From NCBI GenBank assembly GCA_024710355.1, contig JANJUX010000007.1, positions 62,001 through 126,000 of the forward strand: DNA of 64,000 nt, read 5' to 3'. The first letter of the stretch is position 1. Each line of letters begins with the position of its first letter. Source of the DNA: Candidatus Rifleibacteriota bacterium. Its GTDB lineage: Bacteria > Muiribacteriota > Ozemobacteria > Ozemobacterales > Ozemobacteraceae. The notes beneath the pieces are model-generated. The model did no database searches. It was not told the DNA's origin and was given only the letters and a program-made list of their open reading frames with translations. The translations under genes were made by a program, and so were the position numbers. Positions 11,688-21,160 of the stretch are shown here, piece after piece.

Positions 11688-12818
11688 CTAAAAAAGAAGT
11701 TCGCAATATAGTTGCTCAATCGCTTTAATTTCAGCACTTTCAGAGAAAGTGCTTTCAACTTTTTTTCGTGCCTGTGTAGCAATGGCAATTCTTTTTTCAC
11801 GGTTTTTAACCAGGTATTTTAAATTTTCAGCGAAATCTTCCGGAAGGTTGGAATCAATGAGCAGCCCGGTTTTTTCGTTTTCTATTGCTTCCGGGATGCC
11901 GCCAACAGCTGAAGCAACTACTGGACAACCTGCAGCCATGGCCTCAAGAATGGTCCATGGTAAGCCTTCCCCGGAAGACGTAAACGCAAGCATTTCGAGC
12001 TTGTCAAGAATCGAGGAGACGTCGTTTTGCCAGCCGACGAATTCGGTTATATCTCTGACGCCACATGATTCAGCCAGCGCTTCGAGTTTCGCGCGCTCAG
12101 GGCCATCACCGGCAATAATGAAGCGGTAATTGGGGTGATGCCTTGCAATCAGCGGAATGGCGCGAACGAAGATATCTATCTGCTTCTCGCTGGTCAACCT
12201 GCTGACCAGCCCGATCGTTTTTGAGTCTCGCTCCGGTTTAAACGGAAACCTGGCAAGATTAAGCCCCGAATGTATAACACTGACTTTTCTGGCATCAATT
12301 CCGAAGTCGTGGCAGTTCTGGTCGCCTGTAGCGGCTGATATGGCAATAAATCGGCTGATAAATCTCTGGGCGAGCAACATCATTGTCTGGTAAAGTTTTA
12401 TTTTCAAATGGTTATGAAGAACTTGTGACGCCAGCTTGCCTTCCCACGAGGAAATCTGAATGGGGCAGCCTGTCAGGGGCTGAGTTATCGCACACAAAAT
12501 GTCAGCCTGAACAAATATTGAGTGAATCAGGTGCGGTTTGAATTTTCGTAGCGTTTTGACAAAACTCAGCCACCCACTGCTCAAAAGGCGTTTCAATGGG
12601 AAAATGTTTTTCAGAGGAACAAACCTGATATCCGGAATTTCATTGAATTTCACCTCAGCCAGCCGCTCCTGCTCGGCATTTGTGAAATTACAAAACAGCG
12701 TTGGCTCAAATTTGCTGCGGTCCAGATTGCGACACCAGCTCAACAGGTGATTAATTGTTCCACCATTTGTAGAAAGTGGCGAACAGACTATTGCAATTCG
12801 CTTTTTCGAAAAATTCAT
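11688..12818 (-). CDS. Glycosyltransferase family 4 (GT-B)
   Basis: 376 residues with the two-domain GT-B layout. The N-terminal domain starts with IAIVCSPLSTNGGTINHLLSW, a Gly-rich acceptor-side loop. The C-terminal donor domain begins near IGLVSRLTSEKQ and carries the EX7E-type motif in 'SGEGLPWTILEAMAAGCPVVA', diagnostic of Glycos_transf_1/GT4. It should add a sugar during synthesis of a surface polysaccharide. The start has no strong ribosome site. The gene points towards, and nearly touches, the GT2 gene. Confidence 0.87.
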   Translation of the reverse strand: MNFSKKRIAIVCSPLSTNGGTINHLLSWCRNLDRSKFEPTLFCNFTNAEQERLAEVKFNEIPDIRFVPLKNIFPLKRLLSSGWLSFVKTLRKFKPHLIHSIFVQADILCAITQPLTGCPIQISSWEGKLASQVLHNHLKIKLYQTMMLLAQRFISRFIAISAATGDQNCHDFGIDARKVSVIHSGLNLARFPFKPERDSKTIGLVSRLTSEKQIDIFVRAIPLIARHHPNYRFIIAGDGPERAKLEALAESCGVRDITEFVGWQNDVSSILDKLEMLAFTSSGEGLPWTILEAMAAGCPVVASAVGGIPEAIENEKTGLLIDSNLPEDFAENLKYLVKNREKRIAIATQARKKVESTFSESAEIKAIEQLYCELLF

Positions 12819-13043
12819 GTCTTTAAGCCAATATCAAGAAGACAGGCTCAGCCTTTCTGTTCTAACTGAAAATATCTGCTGCAAGATTTCTGATTCTTTT
12901 TTAATGTTTTAGTAAATTTAGCGCAGGATCAGCCGCAGTAAAAGAAATTTAATTTATTTTTGTCAGTATAGATTAAAATCTTTAACCATGGCGATTAATA
13001 TGGCAGTATTATACTGCAATCAAGCTGCTTTCAGGAAAGCAAA

Positions 13044-14540
13044 GTGTTTAAAATAATTGTTTCTCTGGCCGGAATACAATTTCTTCAGGCTGCTGTTCAG
13101 GTCTTCAAGATGAAATTTGTGGCTCTGATGCTTGGCCCGGATGGGCTGGGCGTCATCAGCCTGATTAATCAGTTCGTGCAGCTGGTAATTCAAGTCAGCA
13201 CTCTGGCGCTTCCCTGGGTGGCTACCCGGTTCATGGCAGTAGCTCATTCGCACGGCCCCGAAAGCTTTGAGCGAAAGGTCAGGGTCTTTTTCAGGGGAAT
13301 TCTCTATCTAAGCCTCACGGGTATGGCAATTGCTGCCATCATGATTTGGAAATTCGACTATCTTCTCGCCACAGGATTTCAAACCTACAGATTTCTTGCC
13401 CTGATTTCGGTAAGCATGGTTGTTCCGGTCGCCCTTAAGGGCTTTTTGCTGAGTGTATTCAGCACCGCCGGAAAATATAGATTCTCAGCAATCACCATGT
13501 TCTGGAACGCTGCCATAGGAGCCGGAGCCATGTTGGCAGGAGCGTATTTTAGTGGGCTTCATGGCTTTTTTATTGCTCAGGCGGTTGTTGAGTATCTTAC
13601 TGTAGCGTTTTGTTTGGCCAGATTGGCCAGCGAACTGGGCGTAAAAAAGCTTACCGGCAAAGTTGATATTTTTAAAGAGCTTAAAGCGCTTGAAGGCTCG
13701 TTGGAATTGATTATTTATGGTTCTTTGCTTTATTTTTTAGCCCCCTCAGCACTGATGGCCGTTCGCTATTCCCTTCTGAAGGCTGGAGGAGAACAACTGG
13801 TCGGGGTTTATCAGGCAGTGCACGGCCTGGCTATCTATATTACCTTTGCTCTCGGGCAGGCCACCAGTTTATATCTTGACCCGATCCTTAAACGTGATAT
13901 TCCTCTTGAAGAAAAGTTGGCCATATCGAATCAGTATCTCAGAAAGATCAGTCTGATTATCGGGGCTTTGATGGCCTGGGTAGTTGTTTTCCCCGAATTT
14001 TTCCTGCAGCTTCTTTATTCGAAGGCTTTTTTGAGCGGCGCTGGTTTTCTTTTTGCATTTATGCTTATCGAGGCTATTAACCTGATTTCTGGTGTCTATA
14101 TCGGAGTGCTGGTCGGTCAGAGTTGGTATCGTACGCATTTTGTGCTTGGGCTCATCGTGCATGTCTCCATAGGCCTGCTAAGCTTGTTTATTGCTCCAAT
14201 GTGGGGAATCTGGGGAATAGCGCTGGCATTCGCCGTCGGAGCAGTTGCAACCATTGCAATAATTTATGCCCGACTTTTCTGGCATTGCGGCAATTTTATC
14301 AGCAGAAAAGAAATACTTGTTCCTTCTTTTATGGTGTTTTTTCTCGGGGCCGCCGGTTTTTATATTTCAGGATTTAATCAGTTTGCAAGCCGATTTTCAG
14401 ATAGTCTTCCGGTAAGATTTTTTCTTATTCTGATCTTTTTAATTACGAATTGGCTAATGCTCTCAACTGACGAAAAGAGAATTTTCTTTGGTTTTTGCCG
14501 CTCAGTCTTCAAGAGAAGGCAGGAAGTTAAGCAGGCTTGA
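13044..14540 (+). CDS. Polysaccharide flippase, Wzx-like (MOP superfamily)
   Basis: 498 residues with about 12-14 hydrophobic segments. The N-terminus (FKIIVSLAGIQFLQAAVQVF, then KFVALMLGPDGLGVISLINQ) resembles O-antigen/colanic-type translocases. Such proteins move undecaprenyl-linked glycan repeat units across the inner membrane. The start is GTG, 4-5 nt after AGGAAAG (13033-13039). The gene is transcribed against its neighbours and ends 1 nt from the convergent GT11 gene, leaving no room for a terminator. Confidence 0.83.
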   Translation: MFKIIVSLAGIQFLQAAVQVFKMKFVALMLGPDGLGVISLINQFVQLVIQVSTLALPWVATRFMAVAHSHGPESFERKVRVFFRGILYLSLTGMAIAAIMIWKFDYLLATGFQTYRFLALISVSMVVPVALKGFLLSVFSTAGKYRFSAITMFWNAAIGAGAMLAGAYFSGLHGFFIAQAVVEYLTVAFCLARLASELGVKKLTGKVDIFKELKALEGSLELIIYGSLLYFLAPSALMAVRYSLLKAGGEQLVGVYQAVHGLAIYITFALGQATSLYLDPILKRDIPLEEKLAISNQYLRKISLIIGALMAWVVVFPEFFLQLLYSKAFLSGAGFLFAFMLIEAINLISGVYIGVLVGQSWYRTHFVLGLIVHVSIGLLSLFIAPMWGIWGIALAFAVGAVATIAIIYARLFWHCGNFISRKEILVPSFMVFFLGAAGFYISGFNQFASRFSDSLPVRFFLILIFLITNWLMLSTDEKRIFFGFCRSVFKRRQEVKQA

Positions 14541-14541
14541 T

Positions 14542-15489
14542 TCAGTTGGAAATTAAATGCCAATGGTCAGGGAAAAGGTCTGCAGTATTGATCTTTGCGT
14601 CTCTGAACCAGTTTTGGGGGGCTAAAACCAGCCCGCCTCGCTGCGATAGCCACGCTGCCCACCATGCAAAGCTGCTGTTGGGAATTATAAAGTGTTTGCA
14701 CAACGTCATCAGGTGCAGATACCATGAAAACTTTGGACCTTTATGACTGTGATCAACAATTTTAAAGCCGGTTTTGCCAGAAAAATTATCTTTACACCAT
14801 TCTACGTCATCAGAAAAAACAAAAAATTTCGCCTGCGGTTCCTTCTCTATTACAAGAGAAATGCACCTTTCAAAATATTTCAAATCACAAAAACCGTGTG
14901 TTTCACTTGCCGCTTGCAGGTGCACAAAATCTGCGCGTCTGACATTTATGCAAACGGAGTGTGAATTTTTAATATCATCTGCCAGCAAGGCCGCTTCTTC
15001 TGAGAGGTCTGGCTGAAGCTTGAACTGTTCACGAATCTGGCTTTCTATTTCCGAAAAATACTTTGGGCTTTGGAAATACCCTGAAAGATAAGAGTTTGCT
15101 GGTAGGGCAAATACAAGCGGGTTGAACTCGAAGAAGGGTTCGTTATAGGCAAAGAATGGGAGATTTAATAAAAACCTTGAAATAAAAAACCTTAGAGGGT
15201 CGCTATTCTTGAAACCTCTTGAAATCAGCGAAATGAACCTGGGATGGGAAATCAGGGGTGTCTTTTTTTGTATTTCTTTTGGAAGAGTTTTAAGCTTTTG
15301 TATGTCCTGAGGCAGATTGAAAATGTCGAGATCGAAGTCACGAAAGACAAAGTCTGGCCTCGGGGTTCTATCCAGCAAGAAAGACAGGTCAAGTGCAACA
15401 GAGGTTTTTCGGCGGCAGGCAATCGCCATGGCAGCAGCATACTGAAACATCTGGTTGCCCATGCCGCCCATAAGTTTTACGGCAATCAT
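14542..15489 (-). CDS. Glycosyltransferase family 11 (alpha-1,2-fucosyltransferase-like)
   Basis: 315 residues. The N-terminus [19 protein letters not shown] is the classic GT11 start. The family's donor-binding motif appears as 'INVRRADF' (usually HVRRGDY) and the C-terminal motif as '[14 protein letters not shown]'. GT11 enzymes transfer L-fucose from GDP-fucose in alpha-1,2 linkage; some use other sugars, so the donor is an inference. A longer reading from 15564 is possible, but ATG 15489 overlaps the upstream epimerase stop as ATGA, a standard translational-coupling arrangement, and the GT11 homology begins there. Confidence 0.87.
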   Translation of the reverse strand: MIAVKLMGGMGNQMFQYAAAMAIACRRKTSVALDLSFLLDRTPRPDFVFRDFDLDIFNLPQDIQKLKTLPKEIQKKTPLISHPRFISLISRGFKNSDPLRFFISRFLLNLPFFAYNEPFFEFNPLVFALPANSYLSGYFQSPKYFSEIESQIREQFKLQPDLSEEAALLADDIKNSHSVCINVRRADFVHLQAASETHGFCDLKYFERCISLVIEKEPQAKFFVFSDDVEWCKDNFSGKTGFKIVDHSHKGPKFSWYLHLMTLCKHFIIPNSSFAWWAAWLSQRGGLVLAPQNWFRDAKINTADLFPDHWHLISN

Positions 15490-16556
15490 GAAATAAGATT
15501 TTTTACGTGGTCTGAAGCTACCATTTCCCTGATTATGTCTTGAATTGAATAGGTGTATGACCATTCGGGGTAATGCTTCATAAACTTGGAAACATCACTG
15601 ACATACCATATGTGATCTCCAGTTCTGGCCTGATCTGAAATTGAAAAATCAAGCTTTTTACCGGTCAGGTTTTCAATTAATGAAATGGCCTCAAGCATTG
15701 AAATATTTGAATGGCGGGATCCACCCATGTTATAAACTTCGCCCCTGGTAGGTTTCTGGAAAAAATGCCAGAAGGCATTGATCAGGTCTTTACTGTGTAT
15801 ATTGTCGCGAACCTGTTTGCCCTTGTAACCGAAAACGGTGTATTTTTTGCCTAGAACCGTTGCGATAATCAAATATGACAGAAAACCGTGCAGCTCGGTC
15901 CCGCTATGAGAAGGTCCGGTTAAGCAGCCGCCACGAAACACTACGGTTGGCATGCCAAAGTATTTTCCATACTCCTGAACCATAACGTCAGCCGCGAGCT
16001 TGCTTACGCCAAAAATGCTGTGGGTTGAGTTATCGATACTCATCGACTCATCTATCCCATTTGCGGCATAGCGATGGGATTTTTCAACCTCCCAGCGGGT
16101 ATCGAGTTCAACCAGCGGGAGCAGATTTGGTGTGTCTCCGTAGACTTTATTAGTGCTCGTGAAAATAAAGGGAACCTGCGCACAATGCTTTCGAGTCAGT
16201 TCGAGCATATTAAGCGTGCCGGCAGCATTGATTGAAAAGTCTGTAAAGGGTTCTTTGGCTGCCCAATCATGTGATGGTTGTGCGGCGGTATGGATAATCC
16301 CGGCAATGTCAGACCCATGATCTGAGAAAATTTTGTCAAGCTCTTGCTGGTTGCGTATGTCTATTGAATAGTGCCGGTAATTTTTAAGACTCTGAAGAAG
16401 CTTTTGGGAGTTCCACTTTGTACTTGCTTCTTTTCCAAAGAAATAAGCTCGCATGTCATTATCAATTCCAGCTATCGCAAAGCCTTTATCATGAAAAAAG
16501 GTTGCGGCCTCGCTGCCAATAAGGCCAGCTGAACCTGTGACAATAATCGTTTTCAA
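15486..16556 (-). CDS. NAD-dependent sugar epimerase, CDP-paratose 2-epimerase-like
   Basis: 356-residue extended short-chain dehydrogenase. The NAD-binding loop is GSAGLIGS (residues 8-15). Segments '[12 protein letters not shown]', a long insertion before the catalytic '[13 protein letters not shown]', and '[17 protein letters not shown]' match the pattern I know from CDP-paratose/tyvelose epimerases (RfbE type: [27 protein letters not shown]). The usual catalytic YxxxK Tyr reads as Phe here (IFGVSK instead of PYGCSK), so activity may be altered. The start codon is TTG, 8 nt after AAGGAG. The downstream GT11 gene overlaps by 4 nt. It probably makes an activated hexose for the locus. Confidence 0.75.
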   Translation of the reverse strand: MKTIIVTGSAGLIGSEAATFFHDKGFAIAGIDNDMRAYFFGKEASTKWNSQKLLQSLKNYRHYSIDIRNQQELDKIFSDHGSDIAGIIHTAAQPSHDWAAKEPFTDFSINAAGTLNMLELTRKHCAQVPFIFTSTNKVYGDTPNLLPLVELDTRWEVEKSHRYAANGIDESMSIDNSTHSIFGVSKLAADVMVQEYGKYFGMPTVVFRGGCLTGPSHSGTELHGFLSYLIIATVLGKKYTVFGYKGKQVRDNIHSKDLINAFWHFFQKPTRGEVYNMGGSRHSNISMLEAISLIENLTGKKLDFSISDQARTGDHIWYVSDVSKFMKHYPEWSYTYSIQDIIREMVASDHVKNLIS

Positions 16557-16655
16557 AGTCGTCGCTCCTTTTTGCTAGTCAAAACATTTTTTTCAGGGTG
16601 AATTGTAATCCTGTCGGACTTTAACTTCAAACAGTTCAGTAAACTTTTTGTAAAA

Positions 16656-17354
16656 TCACTGATTTTTTTTGGCAAAAATCTGGAAACCGTAACAGAGCAA
16701 TTCTTGAGAACCGCGATCATGACGGCTCAGGTAAGAAAGCAGGATCAGCATGACACCAGTTATTGGCTTGATCAGCCAACGACTGAGAGGAACAGAGTAG
16801 TTATTGGCAATAAACTGGACTCTTCTGACCTCCTGAGCGACAAATTCAAAAAAATTACCGTTGGCGGTACAGTCAAGCAATTCAAAGCCCAGACGCCCAA
16901 GATGATGCTCATAGAAGTAACGATTGAAGCCGCTGGCAAAATGATAAGGGGAAAAGTGGGTCAGACTGTTAAATGGAGCAGTCAGGAGAAGGTAGCCGCC
17001 CGGCTTGATAACGCGCCCGAGCTCTTCCAGAGCTCTTACCGGGTCGGGAATATGCTCAAATACTTCAGTACACATTACTGAGTCGAATTCGCCATCTTTT
17101 ACCGGAATACTGGTTATGTCGCAGACATAATCGAGGTCTGACTGGTCCCAGCTGCCCATCTGCAGGGCCGATCCGTCGCCTTTGCCATCATATTTGCCAA
17201 AATCCTGGCTGAAATAGCGCAGATGTTGACAGAATTTGCGAAACTGCTTTTCACCGGCACCCGCATCTAGAATAGAGAAGCCTGCGGGGATTTTTTTCAA
17301 CGTCGCCTCGATCCAATTTTTTCGGAAATCTTCATTTGTGGTACCGATTTTCAC
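16656..17354 (-). CDS. SAM-dependent methyltransferase
   Basis: 232 residues from a GTG start that has AAGGA about 8 nt upstream and lies 1 nt after the stop of the DUF268 gene. The fold shows motif I ILDAGAGEKQF, an acidic 'CDITSIPVKDGEFDSVMCTEVFEHI' region, and 'GGYLLLTAPF', typical of Methyltransf_11. The C-terminus has a hydrophobic helix (GVMLILLSYLS). It forms an operon with the DUF268 and FkbM genes, so three methyltransferase-fold proteins are made together. The substrate is unknown, presumably a glycan. Confidence 0.8.
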   Translation of the reverse strand: MKIGTTNEDFRKNWIEATLKKIPAGFSILDAGAGEKQFRKFCQHLRYFSQDFGKYDGKGDGSALQMGSWDQSDLDYVCDITSIPVKDGEFDSVMCTEVFEHIPDPVRALEELGRVIKPGGYLLLTAPFNSLTHFSPYHFASGFNRYFYEHHLGRLGFELLDCTANGNFFEFVAQEVRRVQFIANNYSVPLSRWLIKPITGVMLILLSYLSRHDRGSQELLCYGFQIFAKKNQ

Positions 17355-17355
17355 G

Positions 17356-18135
17356 TCATTTTCCTTTTTGCCACCAGAAGAGGCCACAGCCGTATTCCTG
17401 CGCGTCAATCATGCCGGGGTTCGGGTTCGCGACGATACCATTGCTGAAATCATCAGGAATCAGAGCGCATTCTTTGAGTTCGAGCCCGGCAAACATGTTT
17501 TCGATCTGAGCGAAAGAATAAATGCGATGCCCGTTGAACATCAGGCGAGAACGCCCGACTGGCACGACAAACAGCAGCGATCCGCCAGGGGCCAGAACTC
17601 GTTTTAACTCTGCAACCGCTTTGAGATCGCCTTCAGGGTCGAGCGGGTCGCCGTAGCGGCCAAGGCCGATATGCTCGACAACATGCATGCACGAAATTGA
17701 TTCGATGCTGTTGTCGGCAAACGGCAGCCTAAGCAGATCGGCTGCTCCTGATACAAGGTTCGACAATTTGATCGGTGACGGTCGGTAGTCGTAAAAATCG
17801 ACCGGAATAAAGGCCGAGAGTATCGATGCAAAATATACATGCGAAGAAATATCAACATGCTTCGCCGGGTTCAAAGCTTTAACACAGCGGCATGCCCAGC
17901 TGATATGATAGAGATAGTGCGGGTCAAAACCTGTCTGGCTTGTGGCGTCGCCCAGGCACGGGTACAGTTCTACCATTTCGAAAGGAAATCTGCTGGAATC
18001 CCCTTCCTGGTTCAACCTGGCGAAAGCTTTAAGCGATTTGAAGAACCATGGCATTTTCAAGATATTGACGACGATTTGCCTGGCAGGAGGAAAAAACGGG
18101 CTGCGGCGAATGAACGCCATTATTTTTCTCAGCAT
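17356..18135 (-). CDS. DUF268-like methyltransferase-fold protein
   Basis: About 259 residues. The segment 'HVDISSHVYFASILSAFIPV', then 'LLRLPFADNSIESISCMHVVEHIGLGRYGDPLD', then 'GGSLLFVVPVG' fits the DUF268 family, which is a divergent methyltransferase fold found in glycan loci. The Gly-rich SAM loop is replaced by 'HVDISS', so binding of SAM is uncertain. I placed the start at ATG 18135, which overlaps the FkbM stop by 7 nt and has GGAAGG upstream; an in-frame TTG at 18153 is possible. Confidence 0.75.
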   Translation of the reverse strand: MLRKIMAFIRRSPFFPPARQIVVNILKMPWFFKSLKAFARLNQEGDSSRFPFEMVELYPCLGDATSQTGFDPHYLYHISWACRCVKALNPAKHVDISSHVYFASILSAFIPVDFYDYRPSPIKLSNLVSGAADLLRLPFADNSIESISCMHVVEHIGLGRYGDPLDPEGDLKAVAELKRVLAPGGSLLFVVPVGRSRLMFNGHRIYSFAQIENMFAGLELKECALIPDDFSNGIVANPNPGMIDAQEYGCGLFWWQKGK

Positions 18136-18869
18136 GGCTTTCGGCCTTCCCAAAGCTTTTTATCGACAAAAATTGAATTGATATAGGTGTCAGCATACAG
18201 TATATAGCCTTTTTCAAGCATGAAATCGACGATTTCAGTCAGCTTCCTTTCCTGACCGGGGAGGCTGTAAGTGAGGGTTTCGATGCAGAACACCGCTGGC
18301 CGACAGGCGGCGAAATTGAAGGAACTCAGAATTTTCATTTCCCAGCCTTCGATATCGAGTGAAACGAAGTCCGGGCCTGAGCCTGGAAAATGCCTGGCAA
18401 TAATTTCATCGACCGTTATCAGGGGCATTTCAATTTCTTTAACAATTTGATGCAGGCCATCCTTAGTGTATTTTTCGGCTTCTGTGGCTGAAAAGGTGTT
18501 AAGGGTCGGATTGCTCATGACGTAAAATCTGGCGGTTGATGATTGTGTGTCACTGATACCCGCGTTCAGGGTAATATCGAGAGGTCTGTAAGCTTTTATT
18601 CTTCTGGCAAGTTCGGGGTCAGGCTCAACGCAGACGCCAGTTGATCCGAGCTGATAGAAGTGGAAGGTATTGCTGAAATAGGTTGGATGGTGTGCGCCCA
18701 GATCAAGGTATGTGGGGGTCGGCTTTTGCAGACTCGTGAACAGGCTGCGCACTATCATGTCTTCTCCTGATTGCGAGAAACTGGGGTTGTAATGATAATT
18801 GAACAGTTTTCTGATGCCGCGGTGATAAAGCTTGCGTAGCTGAGCCAGTAGCCGATCGAAGGCTTTCAT
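18129..18869 (-). CDS. FkbM-family methyltransferase
   Basis: 246 residues. After 'SFSQSGEDMIVRSL', the domain runs 'PTYLDLGAHHPTYFSNTFHFY' (SAM site), 'GVCVEPDPELA', 'LNAGISD' and 'DFVSLDIEGWEMKIL', the ordered signature of FkbM (Methyltransf_21). These enzymes O-methylate sugars or polyketides. The ATG has AGGAG 7 nt upstream. It is the first gene of the minus-strand set FkbM - DUF268 - methyltransferase, with epimerase and GT11 following after about 100 nt. Confidence 0.88.
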   Translation of the reverse strand: MKAFDRLLAQLRKLYHRGIRKLFNYHYNPSFSQSGEDMIVRSLFTSLQKPTPTYLDLGAHHPTYFSNTFHFYQLGSTGVCVEPDPELARRIKAYRPLDITLNAGISDTQSSTARFYVMSNPTLNTFSATEAEKYTKDGLHQIVKEIEMPLITVDEIIARHFPGSGPDFVSLDIEGWEMKILSSFNFAACRPAVFCIETLTYSLPGQERKLTEIVDFMLEKGYILYADTYINSIFVDKKLWEGRKPC

Positions 18870-19017
18870 TTATTTCTCCTGTGACAGAATTTATACAATC
18901 AGGCAGAGAATTAGTCAAATTGCAGATTCAGCAAAATTTTTCTTTACAGGACCCGATAGGCGCATAGCGCGAATTTTGGCATTGTCAGAAAAAACTGATC
19001 CGGCAATAAAGCCATTG

Positions 19018-19046
19018 TTGCCATTTTACAGGGTAATTGCTATTAT
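19018..19046 (+). promoter_or_regulatory. Promoter for the SDR epimerase - hldD operon
   Basis: TTGCCA (19018-19023) and TATTAT (19041-19046) are separated by 17 nt. The predicted start near 19053 rules out translation from the upstream ATG at 19037 and supports the start at 19076. Confidence 0.6.
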
Positions 19047-19075
19047 TGGCGGTAAAATATGGCGCAGGGGAATTT

Positions 19076-20110
19076 ATGAAAGTAATGATCACCGGCGGAG
19101 CCGGCTTTCTCGGGATAAATCTGGTTCGCAGTCTGCTGGCGAAGGGCGCGGCTGTCGTATCACTCGACATCGCTGAATTCGATTACCCGGAGCGCAGCCA
19201 GATAACCATTGTAAAAGGCGATATCAGGCGCGCCGATGACGTCGCCGGGGCACTCGCCGGCTGTGATGCGGTGGTGCATTGTGCTGCCGCCCTGCCGTTA
19301 TATACCCCTGAAGACATTTATTCTACCGATATCGAAGGCACCCGCACTGTTATGCAACAGGCCGAAAAGGCCGGTATCAAACGGGTGGTGCATATTTCGT
19401 CGACAGCTGTTTATGGTGTGCCCGATCATCACCCCCTTTTCGAAGACGATCAGCTGATCGGGGTCGGGCCCTATGGCGAAGCCAAGATCGAAGCCGAAAA
19501 GGTCTGCTTCTCATATCGCGAACGGGGAATGTGCGTGCCGGTCATCAGGCCGAAGTCGTTTGTCGGCCCTGAGCGGCTCGGTGTATTTGCCATGCTCTAT
19601 GAATGGGCGAGCGAGGGACACGGGTTTCCGATTCTCGGCAAAGGGCGCAATCTCTATCAGTATCTAGATGTCGAAGATCTCTGTGACGTTATCTATACCT
19701 GCCTGACCGGCGCCGAAAACCTGGTTAACGATACTTTCAATGTCGGCGCAAAAGAATTCGGCACCTTCCGCGATGATTTTCAGGCGGTGCTCGATCACGC
19801 CGGTTTCGGCAGGCGTATTGTGACCTTTCCGGCCGGGCCGGCCATCACAATTCTCAGAATTCTCGAAAAATTGAAGCTGTCGCCGCTTTACAAATGGGTT
19901 TATGAAACGGCCTGCCAGGAATCTTTCGTTTCGATCGAAAAGGCCGAGAAAAAGCTCGGGTTTGCGCCGAAATTTTCCAACAAACAGGCGCTGATACGCA
20001 ATTACGAATGGTATATGGCGAATAAAAAGAACTTTGCCAATGCCTCAGGCATTTCACACAGGGTGCCGTGGAGCCAGGGCATTCTCAAGCTGGTAAAATA
20101 TCTGTTTTGA
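19076..20110 (+). CDS. NAD-dependent epimerase/dehydratase (extended SDR)
   Basis: 344 residues. Residues 3-14 are a Rossmann loop, MITGGAGFLGIN; the acidic residue binding the ribose is in 'VVSLDIAEFD'. The active site is 'HISSTAVYGVP' followed by 'PYGEAKIEAE' (YxxxK). It acts on an unidentified nucleotide sugar or related substrate. CAGGGGAA precedes the ATG. The stop is 7 nt before the hldD start, so both are one operon, presumably for LPS precursors. Confidence 0.83.
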   Translation: MKVMITGGAGFLGINLVRSLLAKGAAVVSLDIAEFDYPERSQITIVKGDIRRADDVAGALAGCDAVVHCAAALPLYTPEDIYSTDIEGTRTVMQQAEKAGIKRVVHISSTAVYGVPDHHPLFEDDQLIGVGPYGEAKIEAEKVCFSYRERGMCVPVIRPKSFVGPERLGVFAMLYEWASEGHGFPILGKGRNLYQYLDVEDLCDVIYTCLTGAENLVNDTFNVGAKEFGTFRDDFQAVLDHAGFGRRIVTFPAGPAITILRILEKLKLSPLYKWVYETACQESFVSIEKAEKKLGFAPKFSNKQALIRNYEWYMANKKNFANASGISHRVPWSQGILKLVKYLF

Positions 20111-20117
20111 GGTGAAT

Positions 20118-21095
20118 ATGAAAATACTTGTGACCGGTGGTGCGGGTTTGATTGGTTCTGCTCTCATCTGGGGCCTGAATCAGCGTGGTATCGATGATAT
20201 TTTTGTGGTCGACCGGCTTGGTAATGGCGAGAAATGGAAAAATCTCAGAAACCTGAAATTTGCTGATTATTGCGAAAAGAGCGACTTTCTTGAAAAGCTT
20301 GAATGTGGCCTTTTTGATGATCACAGCTTTGATGCGGTGCTGCACCTTGGCGCCTGCTCCAGCACGACCGAAACCGATGCCACCTATCTGATCAAAAATA
20401 ATTTTGAATTCAGCAAGGCGCTGGCAAAATGGGCCGACAGCCGGCGCACGCGCTTTATCTATGCCAGCAGCGCCGCTACCTATGGTGATGGTGAGCATGG
20501 CTTTGCCGACAACAATGCCGATATCGAAAAACTGCAGCCACTCAATATGTATGGCTATTCAAAACAGCTTTTCGACCTCTGGCTGAAGCGCCATGGCATG
20601 CTGGACCGCGTCGTTGGCCTCAAATACTTCAATGTTTTCGGCCCGAATGAGTACCACAAAGGCTCGATGCGCAGTTTCATTCTCAAATCTTTCGAGCAGA
20701 TCCGCGCCACCGGACAGGTGCATCTGTTCAAATCGCATCGCCCAGATTACAAAGACGGCGAACAGCTGCGTGACTTTGTTTATGTCAAAGATGCCGTTGA
20801 CATGACCTTGCATTTTCTCGACAACAACGCCGGTGGTCTTTTCAATATCGCCACCGGGGTTACAAGAAGCTGGAACGATCTGGTCAGAGCAACTTTTGCC
20901 GCAATGAACATTCCGCCCAAGATCAGCTACGTCGACATGCCAGAATCGATTCGCAACCAGTATCAGTATTTTACCCGGGGCGACATAACCAGGCTGCGGC
21001 TGACCGGCTATGAAAAGCCAACCCGCACCCTTGAAGAATCAATCGAAGATTATGTGAAGAATTATCTTAATTCGGGCGCCTGTCTGTCGGTCTGA
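20118..21095 (+). CDS. hldD: ADP-L-glycero-D-manno-heptose-6-epimerase
   Basis: 325 residues. The N-terminus is ILVTGGAGLIGSALIWGLN; then 'DDIFVVDRLGNGEKWKNL', 'LGACSSTTETDATYL', 'FIYASSAATYGDG', 'NMYGYSKQLFD' and 'KYFNVFGPNEYHKG'. These are the characteristic segments of HldD (RfaD), which converts ADP-D,D-heptose to ADP-L,D-heptose for the LPS inner core. This is good evidence for a Gram-negative outer membrane. ATG 20118 is preceded by GAGGTGAA. A terminator follows. Confidence 0.93.
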   Translation: MKILVTGGAGLIGSALIWGLNQRGIDDIFVVDRLGNGEKWKNLRNLKFADYCEKSDFLEKLECGLFDDHSFDAVLHLGACSSTTETDATYLIKNNFEFSKALAKWADSRRTRFIYASSAATYGDGEHGFADNNADIEKLQPLNMYGYSKQLFDLWLKRHGMLDRVVGLKYFNVFGPNEYHKGSMRSFILKSFEQIRATGQVHLFKSHRPDYKDGEQLRDFVYVKDAVDMTLHFLDNNAGGLFNIATGVTRSWNDLVRATFAAMNIPPKISYVDMPESIRNQYQYFTRGDITRLRLTGYEKPTRTLEESIEDYVKNYLNSGACLSV

Positions 21096-21112
21096 TAATA
21101 ACGCTAAAATTA

Positions 21113-21152
21113 AAAACGGGCCGACAGTGTGATGCTTGTCGGCCCGTTTTAT
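21113..21152. terminator. Bidirectional terminator between hldD and sppA
   Basis: An 11-bp hairpin (21116-21126 with 21137-21147) has A-rich left and T-rich right flanks and lies between convergent genes. Confidence 0.85.
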
Positions 21153-21160
21153 TATGGCGG

